Made by a program: the position numbers and the translations under genes | Notes under the pieces: generated by a model | The model's database searches: none | What the model saw: the letters and a program-made list of their open reading frames with translations, nothing else | What the model was told of the DNA's origin: nothing | NCBI GenBank assembly: GCA_964487565.1 | Contig: CAZARN010000011.1 | Coordinates: 1 to 62,323, forward strand | DNA from: Phil1 sp964487565 | Lineage (GTDB): Bacteria; Bacillota; Clostridia; Christensenellales; CAG-138 | Length of the DNA: 62,323 nucleotides | Reading direction: 5' to 3' | Shown: positions 8,288 to 15,145 of the stretch, in pieces | Layout: each line of letters starts with the position of its first letter | How positions within the stretch are numbered: the stretch's first letter is position 1

Positions 8288-9625
8288 ATGGCAAAAACGC
8301 AAAAGACCGTTTTCGTTTGCGGCGAATGCGGGTATGAAAGCAGCAAATGGCTCGGCCGCTGCCCCAACTGCGACAGCTGGAACACCATGATGGAAGCGGC
8401 GCCCGCGGAAACGCAGCATTATCAGGGCGGCACCGCGCGCGCATTGCCGCTTCACGAAGTGCGCGCCGACGCCGCGCGCAGGATCTCGACCGGCATGGCC
8501 GAGCTTGACCGCGTGCTCGGCGGCGGCATCGTGGGCGGCTCCACAGTACTTCTCGGCGGTGACCCGGGCATAGGCAAATCCACGCTGCTCATGCAGACGG
8601 CAAGCAGTCTCGCGTCTTCGGGCGTCGTGCTGTATGTTTCAGGCGAGGAGAGCGCCGCGCAGCTCAAATTGCGCGCGGACAGGCTCGGCCTTGCGGCGGA
8701 TATGCTCATTCTTGCCGAAACCGATATTTCCGTGATAGAAAGCGAGGTGCTGCGCGTAAAGCCTGCGTACCTCGTTATAGACTCCATCCAGACGATGTTT
8801 TGCGGCGAGCTTACAAGCGCGCCTGGCAGCGTAAGTCAGGTGCGCGAATCGACGGCGTTTCTCACGCGCATCGCAAAATCCTCAGGCTGCGCGGTGTTCA
8901 TCGTGGGACACGTCACCAAGGAAGGCGCGATCGCAGGCCCGCGCGTGCTCGAGCACATGGTCGACACCGTCCTTTATTTCGAGGGCGACAGGCACGATTC
9001 CTTCCGCCTGCTGCGAAGCGTCAAGAACCGGTTCGGCTCCACAAACGAGATCGGCGTTTTTGAGATGTGCGACAGCGGCATGAATGAAATCCCCGATCCC
9101 TCCGCGCTTTTTCTTTCCGGCACGAACGCGCCGGGCTGCGCTGTCACCTGCTCGATCGAGGGTACGCGCCCGATCCTCGCGGAAGTGCAGTCCCTCATTT
9201 CCGCCTCGCCGTTCAGCAATCCGCGCCGCATGGCGGCCGGCATCGATCCCTCGAGGCTGATCCTGTTGCTCGCCGTACTTGAAAAGAAGGCGTTTCTTTC
9301 CCTTTCGGACAAGGACGTGTATATAAACATCGTGGGCGGACTTCGCATTGACGAGCGCGCGGCGGATCTTGCCGTGGCGATGTGCGTGGCCTCGTCCCTC
9401 CTCGACGCCCCGCTGCCGCAGGGGACCGCATGTCTTGGCGAAATATCGCTCACCGGCGAAATACGCCCCGTCGCGCGCATGGACAAACGCATATCCGAAT
9501 GCGTGCGTCTCGGCTATCCGCGCATCATCGTTCCGCGGGGGGCCAAGCTTCCCGCGACGGACGGCGCAGAGTTCATCCGCGTATCGACGCTTGCGGACGC
9601 CGTGCGCATACTCACGGGAAAATGA
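8288..9625 (+). CDS. radA: DNA repair protein RadA (Sms)
   Basis: ATP-dependent DNA branch-migration and repair protein acting with RecA. 445 residues, normal for the family. Domains in order: N-terminal C4 zinc finger (CGECGYESSKWLGRCPNC, about residues 11-28), RecA-like ATPase with Walker A GGDPGIGKST (about 94-103) and Walker B region YLVIDSIQTM, the RadA-specific KNRFG motif (SVKNRFGSTNEIGVFEM, about 245-261), and a C-terminal Lon-protease-like domain (GGLRIDERAADLAVAMCVAS). Start at 8288 has a CAGGAG site. It may share a transcript with the gene upstream. The tRNA-Arg promoter starts right after its stop codon. Confidence 0.98.
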   Translation: MAKTQKTVFVCGECGYESSKWLGRCPNCDSWNTMMEAAPAETQHYQGGTARALPLHEVRADAARRISTGMAELDRVLGGGIVGGSTVLLGGDPGIGKSTLLMQTASSLASSGVVLYVSGEESAAQLKLRADRLGLAADMLILAETDISVIESEVLRVKPAYLVIDSIQTMFCGELTSAPGSVSQVRESTAFLTRIAKSSGCAVFIVGHVTKEGAIAGPRVLEHMVDTVLYFEGDRHDSFRLLRSVKNRFGSTNEIGVFEMCDSGMNEIPDPSALFLSGTNAPGCAVTCSIEGTRPILAEVQSLISASPFSNPRRMAAGIDPSRLILLLAVLEKKAFLSLSDKDVYINIVGGLRIDERAADLAVAMCVASSLLDAPLPQGTACLGEISLTGEIRPVARMDKRISECVRLGYPRIIVPRGAKLPATDGAEFIRVSTLADAVRILTGK

Positions 9626-9628
9626 AGT

Positions 9629-9656
9629 TTGCCAAATCCGTCCGATATGGTATAAT
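9629..9656 (+). promoter_or_regulatory. Promoter of tRNA-Arg
   Basis: TTGCCA (9629-9634), 16-bp spacer, consensus TATAAT (9651-9656). The predicted start near 9663 leaves a very short 5' leader before the tRNA at 9670. Confidence 0.7.
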
Positions 9657-9669
9657 GATTCCCGTGCCT

Positions 9670-9846
9670 GTACCCGTAGCCCAGCTGGATAGAGCGTTGG
9701 ACTCCGACTCCAAAGGTCAAGGGTTCGAANNNNNNNNNNNNNNNNNNNNNNNNNNNNNNNNNNNNNNNNNNNNNNNNNNNNNNNNNNNNNNNNNNNNNNN
9801 NNNNNNNNNNNNNNNNNNNNNNNNNNNNNTCCCTTCGGGTACGCCA
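9670..9846 (+). tRNA. tRNA-Arg (anticodon CCG), split by an assembly gap
   Basis: The 5' part (9670-9729) and 3' part (9830-9846) make a full cloverleaf when the N run is ignored: acceptor GTACCCG with CGGGTAC, D arm GCCC...GAGC, anticodon stem TTGGA/TCCAA with loop CTCCGAC giving anticodon CCG, T stem AAGGG/CCCTT with loop TTCGAAT, discriminator G and encoded CCA. The 100 N interrupt the T-loop exactly after TTCGAA. The true gene is therefore about 77 bases, or extra repeat copies lie in the gap. CCG reads CGG arginine codons. Confidence 0.85.
9730..9829. other. Assembly gap (100 N)
   Basis: A run of exactly 100 N, the conventional placeholder for a gap of unknown size. Both contig ends stop inside a sequence that recurs downstream (tRNA T-arm and tail, seen again at 10003-10074). 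This suggests the assembler broke on a repeat. Reading frames crossing the run are meaningless. Confidence 0.95.
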
Positions 9847-9885
9847 AAAGAAGCCATACCGCATATGCGGTATGACTTCTTTTTT
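9847..9885 (+). terminator. Intrinsic terminator of tRNA-Arg, copy A
   Basis: AAAAGAAG, one mismatch, then a 20-bp perfect palindrome (9854-9873, CATACCGCAT/ATGCGGTATG), then CTTCTTTTTT. A long stem ending in a U-run directly after the tRNA CCA. The same hairpin recurs at 10023-10060. Confidence 0.85.
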
Positions 9886-9894
9886 ATGTAATAA

Positions 9895-10014
9895 CCGAAG
9901 GGATTCGAAGGGAACGGCCGCGCCGCGCGCGGCGAAAATTCCTCCCGTGGAGGGATTTTCAGTTCCCCGGGCTGGCGGCAAAACCGCCCCGGTTTTGCCG
10001 GTGAATCCCTTCGG
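9895..10014. repeat. 120-bp structured element with 12-bp terminal inverted repeats equal to the tRNA T-arm
   Basis: Ends are CCGAAGGGATTC (9895-9906) and its exact reverse complement GAATCCCTTCGG (10003-10014), the same sequence as the T-loop/3' T-stem and start of the acceptor strand of the preceding tRNA-Arg. Inside, GGGAAC (9910-9915) pairs with GTTCCC (9962-9967) and encloses two hairpins: GCCGCGC/GCGCGGC (9917-9933) and an 11-bp stem at 9935-9959. A third hairpin CGGCAAAACC/GGTTTTGCCG spans 9976-10000. It has no room for a protein. It resembles a small non-autonomous mobile element or a structured RNA. I do not recognise a named family. Confidence 0.7.
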
Positions 10015-10074
10015 GTACGCCAAAAGAAGCCATACCGCATATGCGGTATGACTTCTTTTTATATGTAATAACCG
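10003..10074 (+). repeat. Second copy of the tRNA-Arg tail plus terminator
   Basis: GAATCCCTTCGGGTACGCC followed by the same hairpin and ATGTAATAACC as at 9830-9897, displaced by 176-177 bp and differing only in the T-run (five T plus AT instead of six T). It is a 68-70 bp direct repeat flanking the inverted-repeat element. It lacks the 5' part of the tRNA, so it is not a second tRNA gene. The terminator hairpin in this copy is 10023-10060. Confidence 0.85.
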
Positions 10075-10199
10075 GTATAATAACCTGCTTTTCGGCTTAG
10101 TTTTAGTTGCTAAACCATACTCGGTTCAGAGATTACTGTATTTTTACTCCATCGTTCCACAGTCGCTGCACAAATATATTATATGGAATACGTTCTGGT

Positions 10200-10228
10200 T
10201 TGCTTTTGCGCGCGGGTCACATTATAAT
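10200..10228 (+). promoter_or_regulatory. Promoter of the first LysR gene
   Basis: TTGCTT (10200-10205), 17-bp spacer, TATAAT (10223-10228). Predicted start near 10235, about 32 bases before the ATG at 10267. The preceding 125 bases (10075-10199) show nothing else I can identify. Confidence 0.6.
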
Positions 10229-10266
10229 TTGACTAGAAGTGTTAATCCATATGAACGGAGCCTAAT

Positions 10267-11169
10267 ATGAAGGATTTCAGCCTCAAACAGTTGCGTGTGC
10301 TGGTTGCGGTGGTGGAATACGGCAGCTTCACCGAAGCGGCCAACCGCCTTTTCATATCACAGTCCACCGTCAGCAGTCATATACAGTCACTTGAAGAATG
10401 CTTTAACGTCATGCTCTTTGAGCGCGGCGCAAAGAAGCACATCGAGCTTACCGCCGACGGGCGGCGCGTTTACAGATACGCGAAGGAGATCCTCGGCCGC
10501 TGCAACGCTTTTGAAGCGGATATGAGCGACGACGCCGATCTTGAGGTCAACCTCGGCGCGTCGACGATATCGTCGCGCTGCATACTGCCGGCCTATATCG
10601 CGGGCTACCTCGAGGAGCATCCCGGCCGCTGTTTTTATCTCAAAAACGGGGACAGCGAGCAGATACAGCAGATGCTGCTGGACAACAGCATACAGATAGG
10701 CTTTGTCGGCACATCCGATCACAGGCGGGAGCTTATATACGAGCTTATCGCGGAGGATCCGCTCATCGTTGTCACGCCCAATACGGAGCGCTTTGCGCAG
10801 CTCAAGAAAAAAGGGGTATACGGGCGTGAGCTTCTCACGGAGCCGCTGGTGCTTCGCGAGCAAGGCTCAGGCACGCAGCGTCTTGTGGACAACTATCTCA
10901 GCTCCATAGAGATGGACGCGGGCAAAATGCACGCCGCGGCGCGCGTTTCAAGCCCGGAGACCGCAAAGGAGCTCGTGGCGCTGGGCGTGGGCGTCGCCGT
11001 CACATCGAGCCTCATCGTCAAGGATGATATCGAGGCGGGCAACCTGCTTGGCTTTGCCCTTTCTGAACAGCCCCTCATACGCAACATATATATGGTGAGG
11101 AGAAAAAGAGGGCTCCTTACGGAGCCCGCCGGCGAGTTTTTCAATTATGTGCACGACCGCTGTCATTGA
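10267..11169 (+). CDS. LysR-family regulator, selenium-metabolism-associated type
   Basis: 300-residue transcription factor. The N-terminal winged helix-turn-helix is clear (LKQLRVLVAVVEYGSFTEAA and ISQSTVSSHIQSLE, residues about 7-45), followed by a periplasmic-binding-protein-like effector domain (from about residue 92: NLGASTISSRCILPAYIAGY). Overall it closely resembles the LysR protein at 15146-16063, including the EQGSGTQR versus EEGSGTRE stretch near residue 200; both look like the LysR type found beside selenium genes. It converges on selD with a 32-bp gap. The effector is unknown; a selenium species is a guess from context. Confidence 0.88.
   Translation: MKDFSLKQLRVLVAVVEYGSFTEAANRLFISQSTVSSHIQSLEECFNVMLFERGAKKHIELTADGRRVYRYAKEILGRCNAFEADMSDDADLEVNLGASTISSRCILPAYIAGYLEEHPGRCFYLKNGDSEQIQQMLLDNSIQIGFVGTSDHRRELIYELIAEDPLIVVTPNTERFAQLKKKGVYGRELLTEPLVLREQGSGTQRLVDNYLSSIEMDAGKMHAAARVSSPETAKELVALGVGVAVTSSLIVKDDIEAGNLLGFALSEQPLIRNIYMVRRKRGLLTEPAGEFFNYVHDRCH
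11102..11127 (-). terminator. Terminator of the selenium operon, inside the convergent lysR gene
   Basis: GGGCTCC (11110-11116), loop TTAC, GGAGCCC (11121-11127). Read on the minus strand, the stem is followed by TCTTTTTCT, a good intrinsic terminator 75 bases beyond the selD stop. It lies within the last 70 bases of the plus-strand lysR coding sequence. Confidence 0.65.
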
Positions 11170-11201
11170 CAGGCGCGCATTCCGACTTTTTATAAACGGC
11201 G

Positions 11202-12251
11202 TCAGCGCGTGATATCCACGCATATGCCGTTTATTTTTTTGCCCATGCAGCCTATCGTTTCGGCAGGCAGTCCGGCCGCTTTGAGCGAAGCGAGCAGCGC
11301 GGCGGCCTCATCCCGACCGACTGCGAGAAGCAGTCCGCCTGAGGTCTGCGGATCATAGGCAAGATCGAGCTTTTCCCGCTCTATTTTTTCGGAAATACGC
11401 ACGGTGGGCGAAAAGCAGTCCATGTTGGCATACGCGCCTTTGGGTATCATACCCATGCGCGCCATCTCAAGGGCGTTTTGCATCAGCGGCAGAGCGTCCG
11501 CGTGTATCTCCGCCGTGAGGGCGCTGCCCCTTGCCATCTCGGTAGTGTGTCCGATCAGGCTGAAGCCCGTGATGTCCGTGCAGGCATGTACGCTGAAGCC
11601 CGCCGCGATCTCGGCCGCTGTTTTGTTGAGGCGTTTCATGCTCTCCACCGCCTCCGCGATATCCTTTTCCTCAAGGAAACCGCCCTTCAGGGCCGTCGTC
11701 AGCACGCCGGTGCCGAGCTTTTTTGTGAGGATCAGCGCGTCGCCCTCCAAAGCGCCTGCGTTGGTCAGTACGCGCGAAGGATTGACGAAGCCGTGCACGC
11801 ATAAACCGTATTTCGGCTCGTCGTCAGCTATCGTGTGTCCGCCGGCAATTGCGCAGCCGGCTTCCTTTGCCTTGTCCGCGCCGCCGCGCAGTATCTCCCC
11901 GGCCACCTCCGCGCCGAGACACGCCGGAAAACAGAGCAGATTGAGCGCATGGCTCGGCCTCGCGCCCATCGCATATATGTCCGACAGGGCGTTTGCCGCC
12001 GCGATCTGGCCGAAAGTGTACGGATCATCGACCATCGGCGGGAAAAAATCCACAGTCATCACGGATGCGAGGGTATCGCTTATCCTGTATACGCAGGCGT
12101 CGTCCGACTTGTCAAAGCCCACAAGGATATTTTCATCCTCAATACCGGATATGCTCCCCAGCACCTGAGTGAGCATGTCCGGCGGAAGCTTTGCCGCGCA
12201 TCCGGACGCCTTTGTAAGACTCGTCAGGCGCGCTTTTGGATCTACGGACAT
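11202..12251 (-). CDS. selD: Selenide, water dikinase (selenophosphate synthetase)
   Basis: Makes selenophosphate, the selenium donor for selenocysteine, 2-selenouridine and selenium-dependent hydroxylases, from selenide and ATP. 349 residues, typical length. The N-terminal motif LTKASGCAAKLPPD carries cysteine at the catalytic position (position 18) where some homologues use selenocysteine, with the essential Lys three residues on. The AIRS-type body has VDFFPPMVDDPYTFGQIAAA and the Gly-rich AGGHTIADDEPKYGL. Last gene of the yedE-to-selD operon, 20 bases after the cysteine desulfurase-like gene; start at 12251 has a GGAGG-type site. Selenium users such as selA or selB are not in the window. 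Confidence 0.97.
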   Translation of the reverse strand: MSVDPKARLTSLTKASGCAAKLPPDMLTQVLGSISGIEDENILVGFDKSDDACVYRISDTLASVMTVDFFPPMVDDPYTFGQIAAANALSDIYAMGARPSHALNLLCFPACLGAEVAGEILRGGADKAKEAGCAIAGGHTIADDEPKYGLCVHGFVNPSRVLTNAGALEGDALILTKKLGTGVLTTALKGGFLEEKDIAEAVESMKRLNKTAAEIAAGFSVHACTDITGFSLIGHTTEMARGSALTAEIHADALPLMQNALEMARMGMIPKGAYANMDCFSPTVRISEKIEREKLDLAYDPQTSGGLLLAVGRDEAAALLASLKAAGLPAETIGCMGKKINGICVDITR

Positions 12252-12271
12252 GAAACCATCCTCCTTTCGCG

Positions 12272-13426
12272 TTATCCCGCGTGTGAAATCTCACACACGG
12301 CCTCGGCCGCGCGCAGCACATCGTCGGGCGTGTTCGCATAGCCCGGCGAAAAGCGCACCGTGCCGTTCGGGAATGTGCCGAGCGTCCTGTGCGCCATGGG
12401 CGCGCAATGCAGTCCACAGCGCGTGAGCACGCCATAGTCCTTCTCGAGCAGGTATGCCGCGCGCGCGTTGTCGATATCGAGAAAGTCAAGCGATATCACG
12501 CCCACGCGCTCCGCGCTGTCCTTAGGCCCTATTACGCGCACCGCGGCGCCCTCAAGCGCGCCGATAAAACCCTCCGTGAGCTGTTGTTCATGCGCGCGCA
12601 CGGCGTCGATACCCGTTTCAAGCAAATACCCGAGCGCCGCGTCAAGGCCGATAATGCCGGGTATGTTCAGCGTGCCCGGCTCAAATTTGTCGGGCAGGAA
12701 TTTAGGCTGCGTGAAGCTGTCCGACGCGCTGCCCGTTCCGCCCGCAACGAAAGGACGCAGCGAACGCGCAAAATCGCGCTCCAGCAGCAGCGCGCCGATA
12801 CCCTCAGGCCCGAGAAGGCCTTTGTGGCCGGGCACGCACAGCGCGGCAAGCCCCAGCGCGTCAAAATCCATGTTCATGTGGCCCGCGGTCTGCGCGGCGT
12901 CCACCGCAAGCGGTATTCCCCTCTCACGGCAAAGCGAGGCCGTTTCCTCAAGCGGAAAAAGCGCGCCGCATACGTTTGATGCGTGATTGACAAGCACAAG
13001 CTTTGTATTATTTTTGAAAAGCGGCAATATATCGCGCGCGTCGGTATGCCCGCATCCGTCCGCCGGGATCACGGAAACCTCCGCCCCGCACCGGGCAAGA
13101 CGCTCAAGCGGGCGCATGAGGGCGTTGTGTTCAAGCGCGCTCACAATAATATGCCCGCCGTCGGCCAGGATACCGTTCACGAGCATATTGAGGCCCCATG
13201 TGGCGCCCGGAGTGAACACCGCCTGCACCGGCCTTGCGCCGAAGCGGAAAAGACGGCACAGCTTTTCGCGGCAGCCGAGCACGGTAAGCTCCGCCGCCGC
13301 GGCTTCCGCATATGAAGCGCGGTTGATGTTTACGGAGCTGTTTTCGATATAATCGCAAACGGCTTTGGCAACCCCCGGCGCCTTTGGGAAAGCCGTCGCG
13401 GCATTGTCAAGATAGATCCTCTGCAT
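12272..13426 (-). CDS. Cysteine desulfurase-like PLP enzyme (aminotransferase class V)
   Basis: PLP-dependent enzyme of the cysteine desulfurase/selenocysteine lyase superfamily, 384 residues. It opens with the diagnostic IYLDNAATAFPKAP. The PLP region VDAAQTAGHMNMDFDALG leads to the Schiff-base lysine in CVPGHKGLLGPEG (about residue 198). The active-site cysteine loop is TRCGLHCAPMAHRTLGTFPN, as in the subfamily found next to selenium genes. It probably releases sulfur or selenium from cysteine or selenocysteine and passes it to the small Cys-containing proteins encoded upstream. It sits between DUF3343 and selD in one operon. Substrate preference cannot be told from sequence. Confidence 0.93.
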   Translation of the reverse strand: MQRIYLDNAATAFPKAPGVAKAVCDYIENSSVNINRASYAEAAAAELTVLGCREKLCRLFRFGARPVQAVFTPGATWGLNMLVNGILADGGHIIVSALEHNALMRPLERLARCGAEVSVIPADGCGHTDARDILPLFKNNTKLVLVNHASNVCGALFPLEETASLCRERGIPLAVDAAQTAGHMNMDFDALGLAALCVPGHKGLLGPEGIGALLLERDFARSLRPFVAGGTGSASDSFTQPKFLPDKFEPGTLNIPGIIGLDAALGYLLETGIDAVRAHEQQLTEGFIGALEGAAVRVIGPKDSAERVGVISLDFLDIDNARAAYLLEKDYGVLTRCGLHCAPMAHRTLGTFPNGTVRFSPGYANTPDDVLRAAEAVCEISHAG

Positions 13427-13437
13427 TCAGCGGCCTC

Positions 13438-13701
13438 TCATTCGTCGGTGAACCGGCGCTCAAGCGCGTAAAGCGTTTTTGCGTTTGCATCCGTTATACT
13501 GTATACCGCCTCCGCGTCCTCGTCCATGAATCCCTCAAGCGTATCTTGGGCTTCATACAGCACGCATGTGCCGCACGAGGAGCTAAGCTCCCTCGGGACC
13601 GGCGCCATATGCACGTTGCGCGCACCGTGCGCGCACAGCGAACGCCCGGTGAGTATCGCCGAGGCATGGGTATGGAACGTGGCGACGAAGCGGCGCGTCA
13701 T
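13438..13701 (-). CDS. DUF3343 protein, putative Se/S carrier
   Basis: 87-residue small protein of the DUF3343 type, suggested in the literature to carry selenium or sulfur. Key feature is the Cys pair in PRELSSSCGTCVLYE (about residues 38-52), the expected thiol site. N-terminus RRFVATFHTHASAILTGRSL resembles the family's start. The start codon overlaps the yedF stop by 4 bases (ATGA) and the desulfurase-like gene begins 11 bases later, so it is co-translated with likely partners. Function is inferred from family and context. Confidence 0.85.
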   Translation of the reverse strand: MTRRFVATFHTHASAILTGRSLCAHGARNVHMAPVPRELSSSCGTCVLYEAQDTLEGFMDEDAEAVYSITDANAKTLYALERRFTDE

Positions 13702-13901
13702 TTTGTGAGGATGAGGAGGTAATCCTCCCCGCGGTTTTCGCTTTTCACGCTGTATCCCGCGCTTGCCGCGAAACGTGAAACGTTCTCGAACGCCGTCCTG
13801 TCGTCCACGAGCACCTCAAGCGCCGCGGGGGCGTTCTTCTTTATCTCCTTTTGCACCATGACCACAGGTATGGGGCATGAATAACCTCTTGCATCGATCA
13901 T
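13698..13901 (-). CDS. yedF: YedF/TusA-like sulfur or selenium carrier
   Basis: 67-residue TusA-fold protein. The family motif is complete: MIDARGYSCPIPVVMVQKEI with the persulfide/perselenide Cys at residue 9 in CPxP. It corresponds only to the TusA-like N-terminal part of YedF; longer YedF proteins in other bacteria have a second DsrE-like domain that is absent here. It overlaps yedE upstream and DUF3343 downstream by 4 bases each, indicating coupled translation. Probably accepts Se or S delivered through YedE or the desulfurase. Confidence 0.9.
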   Translation of the reverse strand: MIDARGYSCPIPVVMVQKEIKKNAPAALEVLVDDRTAFENVSRFAASAGYSVKSENRGEDYLLILTK

Positions 13902-15004
13902 TTTACCTTCTCCTTCGCCCGCTTCATGTTGATAAGTGAAACCGCAAGCAGCACCGCGATCCCGACAAACACGGCGACCTTGCCCGCTGTGCCTATACCG
14001 CCCGTCACAAGCTCTCCCGCCTCATTGAGCGAATCGGGATTGCCCGCAAGGCCGAGATTATGCGCGATCGCCGCGCCCGCGACCATGCCGAACACCGTCA
14101 CGGCCGAATCGCCGCTGCCCTCGCCCGCAAGGATGAGCTGCCTCAGCGGACAGCCGCCGAGAAGCACCGAGCCCCAGCCCACCAGCACCATGCCCAGCGC
14201 GTTCCAAAGCTCGCTGCTGTGCGCGACAGGCTGCATCGCCGTGCCGGGATTGAACTTGCCCAAAATGAGGTTCCCCGCAAGGACGGTGACGAATATCGCA
14301 ACAAAGCCCGTGAGCAGGTTTGCATCCTTAAAGAGCATCATGTCGCGTATTCCGCCGACGAAGCAAAGCCTCGCCCTCTGCGCAAGCGCGCCCACGGCGA
14401 TCGCGATAACAAGCGCGATGAAAAACGGCGCGTGCATTGAGCCCGGGCCGGCCTCGCTCGCCTTGAGAAGCGCCGGAAAAGCAAGGTATATGACGAGCAG
14501 CGCACACATCACGCCGGGAAGAACGATCCCCTCCGAAAGCGAAGCGTCATGCGCGCGGCGAAGCTCAAATCCGCCCTTGAGGAACAACACGCCGACGCCT
14601 ATGCCCGCAATGAAGCCGATAAGGCCGAACACTGCGTTCACATCGCCGCCGCCGAGGCGTATCACCATGCGAAGCGGGCAGCCCAGAAACACAAGCGCGC
14701 CCACCATGACCGTCGCGCCGAGGATGAAGCGCGTCGCGGTCGACGAGCCTGTTCTCGGACGGAACTCCTTCATGACGAGCGACATAACAAAAGCGCCCAG
14801 CACAAGTCCCAATATTTCCGGACGCATATACTGCACCTTCGCGGCGCTGTGCAGACCGAGCGAGCCCGCGATATCACGCTCAAAACACGCAATGCAAAAG
14901 CCCATGTTCGCAGGGTTGCCGAGCGCCGTCAGCACCAGCGCCGCAATGCCCGCCGCAACGCCGCAAGCGGCCACCAGCCATGTTTTTTTGTTGAGTCCAA
15001 GCAT
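13898..15004 (-). CDS. yedE: YedE/YeeE-family selenium (or sulfur) transporter
   Basis: 368-residue polytopic membrane protein of the YeeE/YedE family, a proposed selenium-compound importer when beside yedF and selD. It is built from two repeated halves with conserved cysteines in small-residue loops: LGCPLRMVIRLGGGD in the first half and GGCPLRQLILAGEGSGDS in the second, plus ARLCFVGGIRD. About nine to ten hydrophobic segments are visible. It is the first gene of the selenium operon; the promoter at 15055-15083 lies just upstream, and the start at 15004 follows a CAGGTG site. Confidence 0.93.
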   Translation of the reverse strand: MLGLNKKTWLVAACGVAAGIAALVLTALGNPANMGFCIACFERDIAGSLGLHSAAKVQYMRPEILGLVLGAFVMSLVMKEFRPRTGSSTATRFILGATVMVGALVFLGCPLRMVIRLGGGDVNAVFGLIGFIAGIGVGVLFLKGGFELRRAHDASLSEGIVLPGVMCALLVIYLAFPALLKASEAGPGSMHAPFFIALVIAIAVGALAQRARLCFVGGIRDMMLFKDANLLTGFVAIFVTVLAGNLILGKFNPGTAMQPVAHSSELWNALGMVLVGWGSVLLGGCPLRQLILAGEGSGDSAVTVFGMVAGAAIAHNLGLAGNPDSLNEAGELVTGGIGTAGKVAVFVGIAVLLAVSLINMKRAKEKVK

Positions 15005-15054
15005 CGTTAAATCACCTGTTCCTTAATAAATCGGGCTGTTCCCCGTCAAGGTTC

Positions 15055-15083
15055 AGGTTAATCGCGCACACGCGCAATGTCAA
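15055..15083 (-). promoter_or_regulatory. Promoter of the yedE-yedF-DUF3343-csd-selD operon
   Basis: On the minus strand: consensus -35 TTGACA (15083-15078), 17-bp spacer, -10 TAACCT (15060-15055). The region between it and the LysR gene (15084-15145) is AT-rich and would suit a LysR binding site, though I cannot point to one with certainty. Confidence 0.6.
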
Positions 15084-15145
15084 ATCGGAATGTATGGCGT
15101 TATTCTCACCAAAGTATTTAATTTTATCTATAAATGCGATGCACA

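Noticed and set aside
8882..10040. Several frames running through the N stretch
   Set aside because: They contain long X runs from the assembly gap and overlap radA or the tRNA; not coding.
10003..10074. Second tRNA gene
   Set aside because: Only the T-loop 3' side, acceptor strand and terminator are present; the 5' half is missing.
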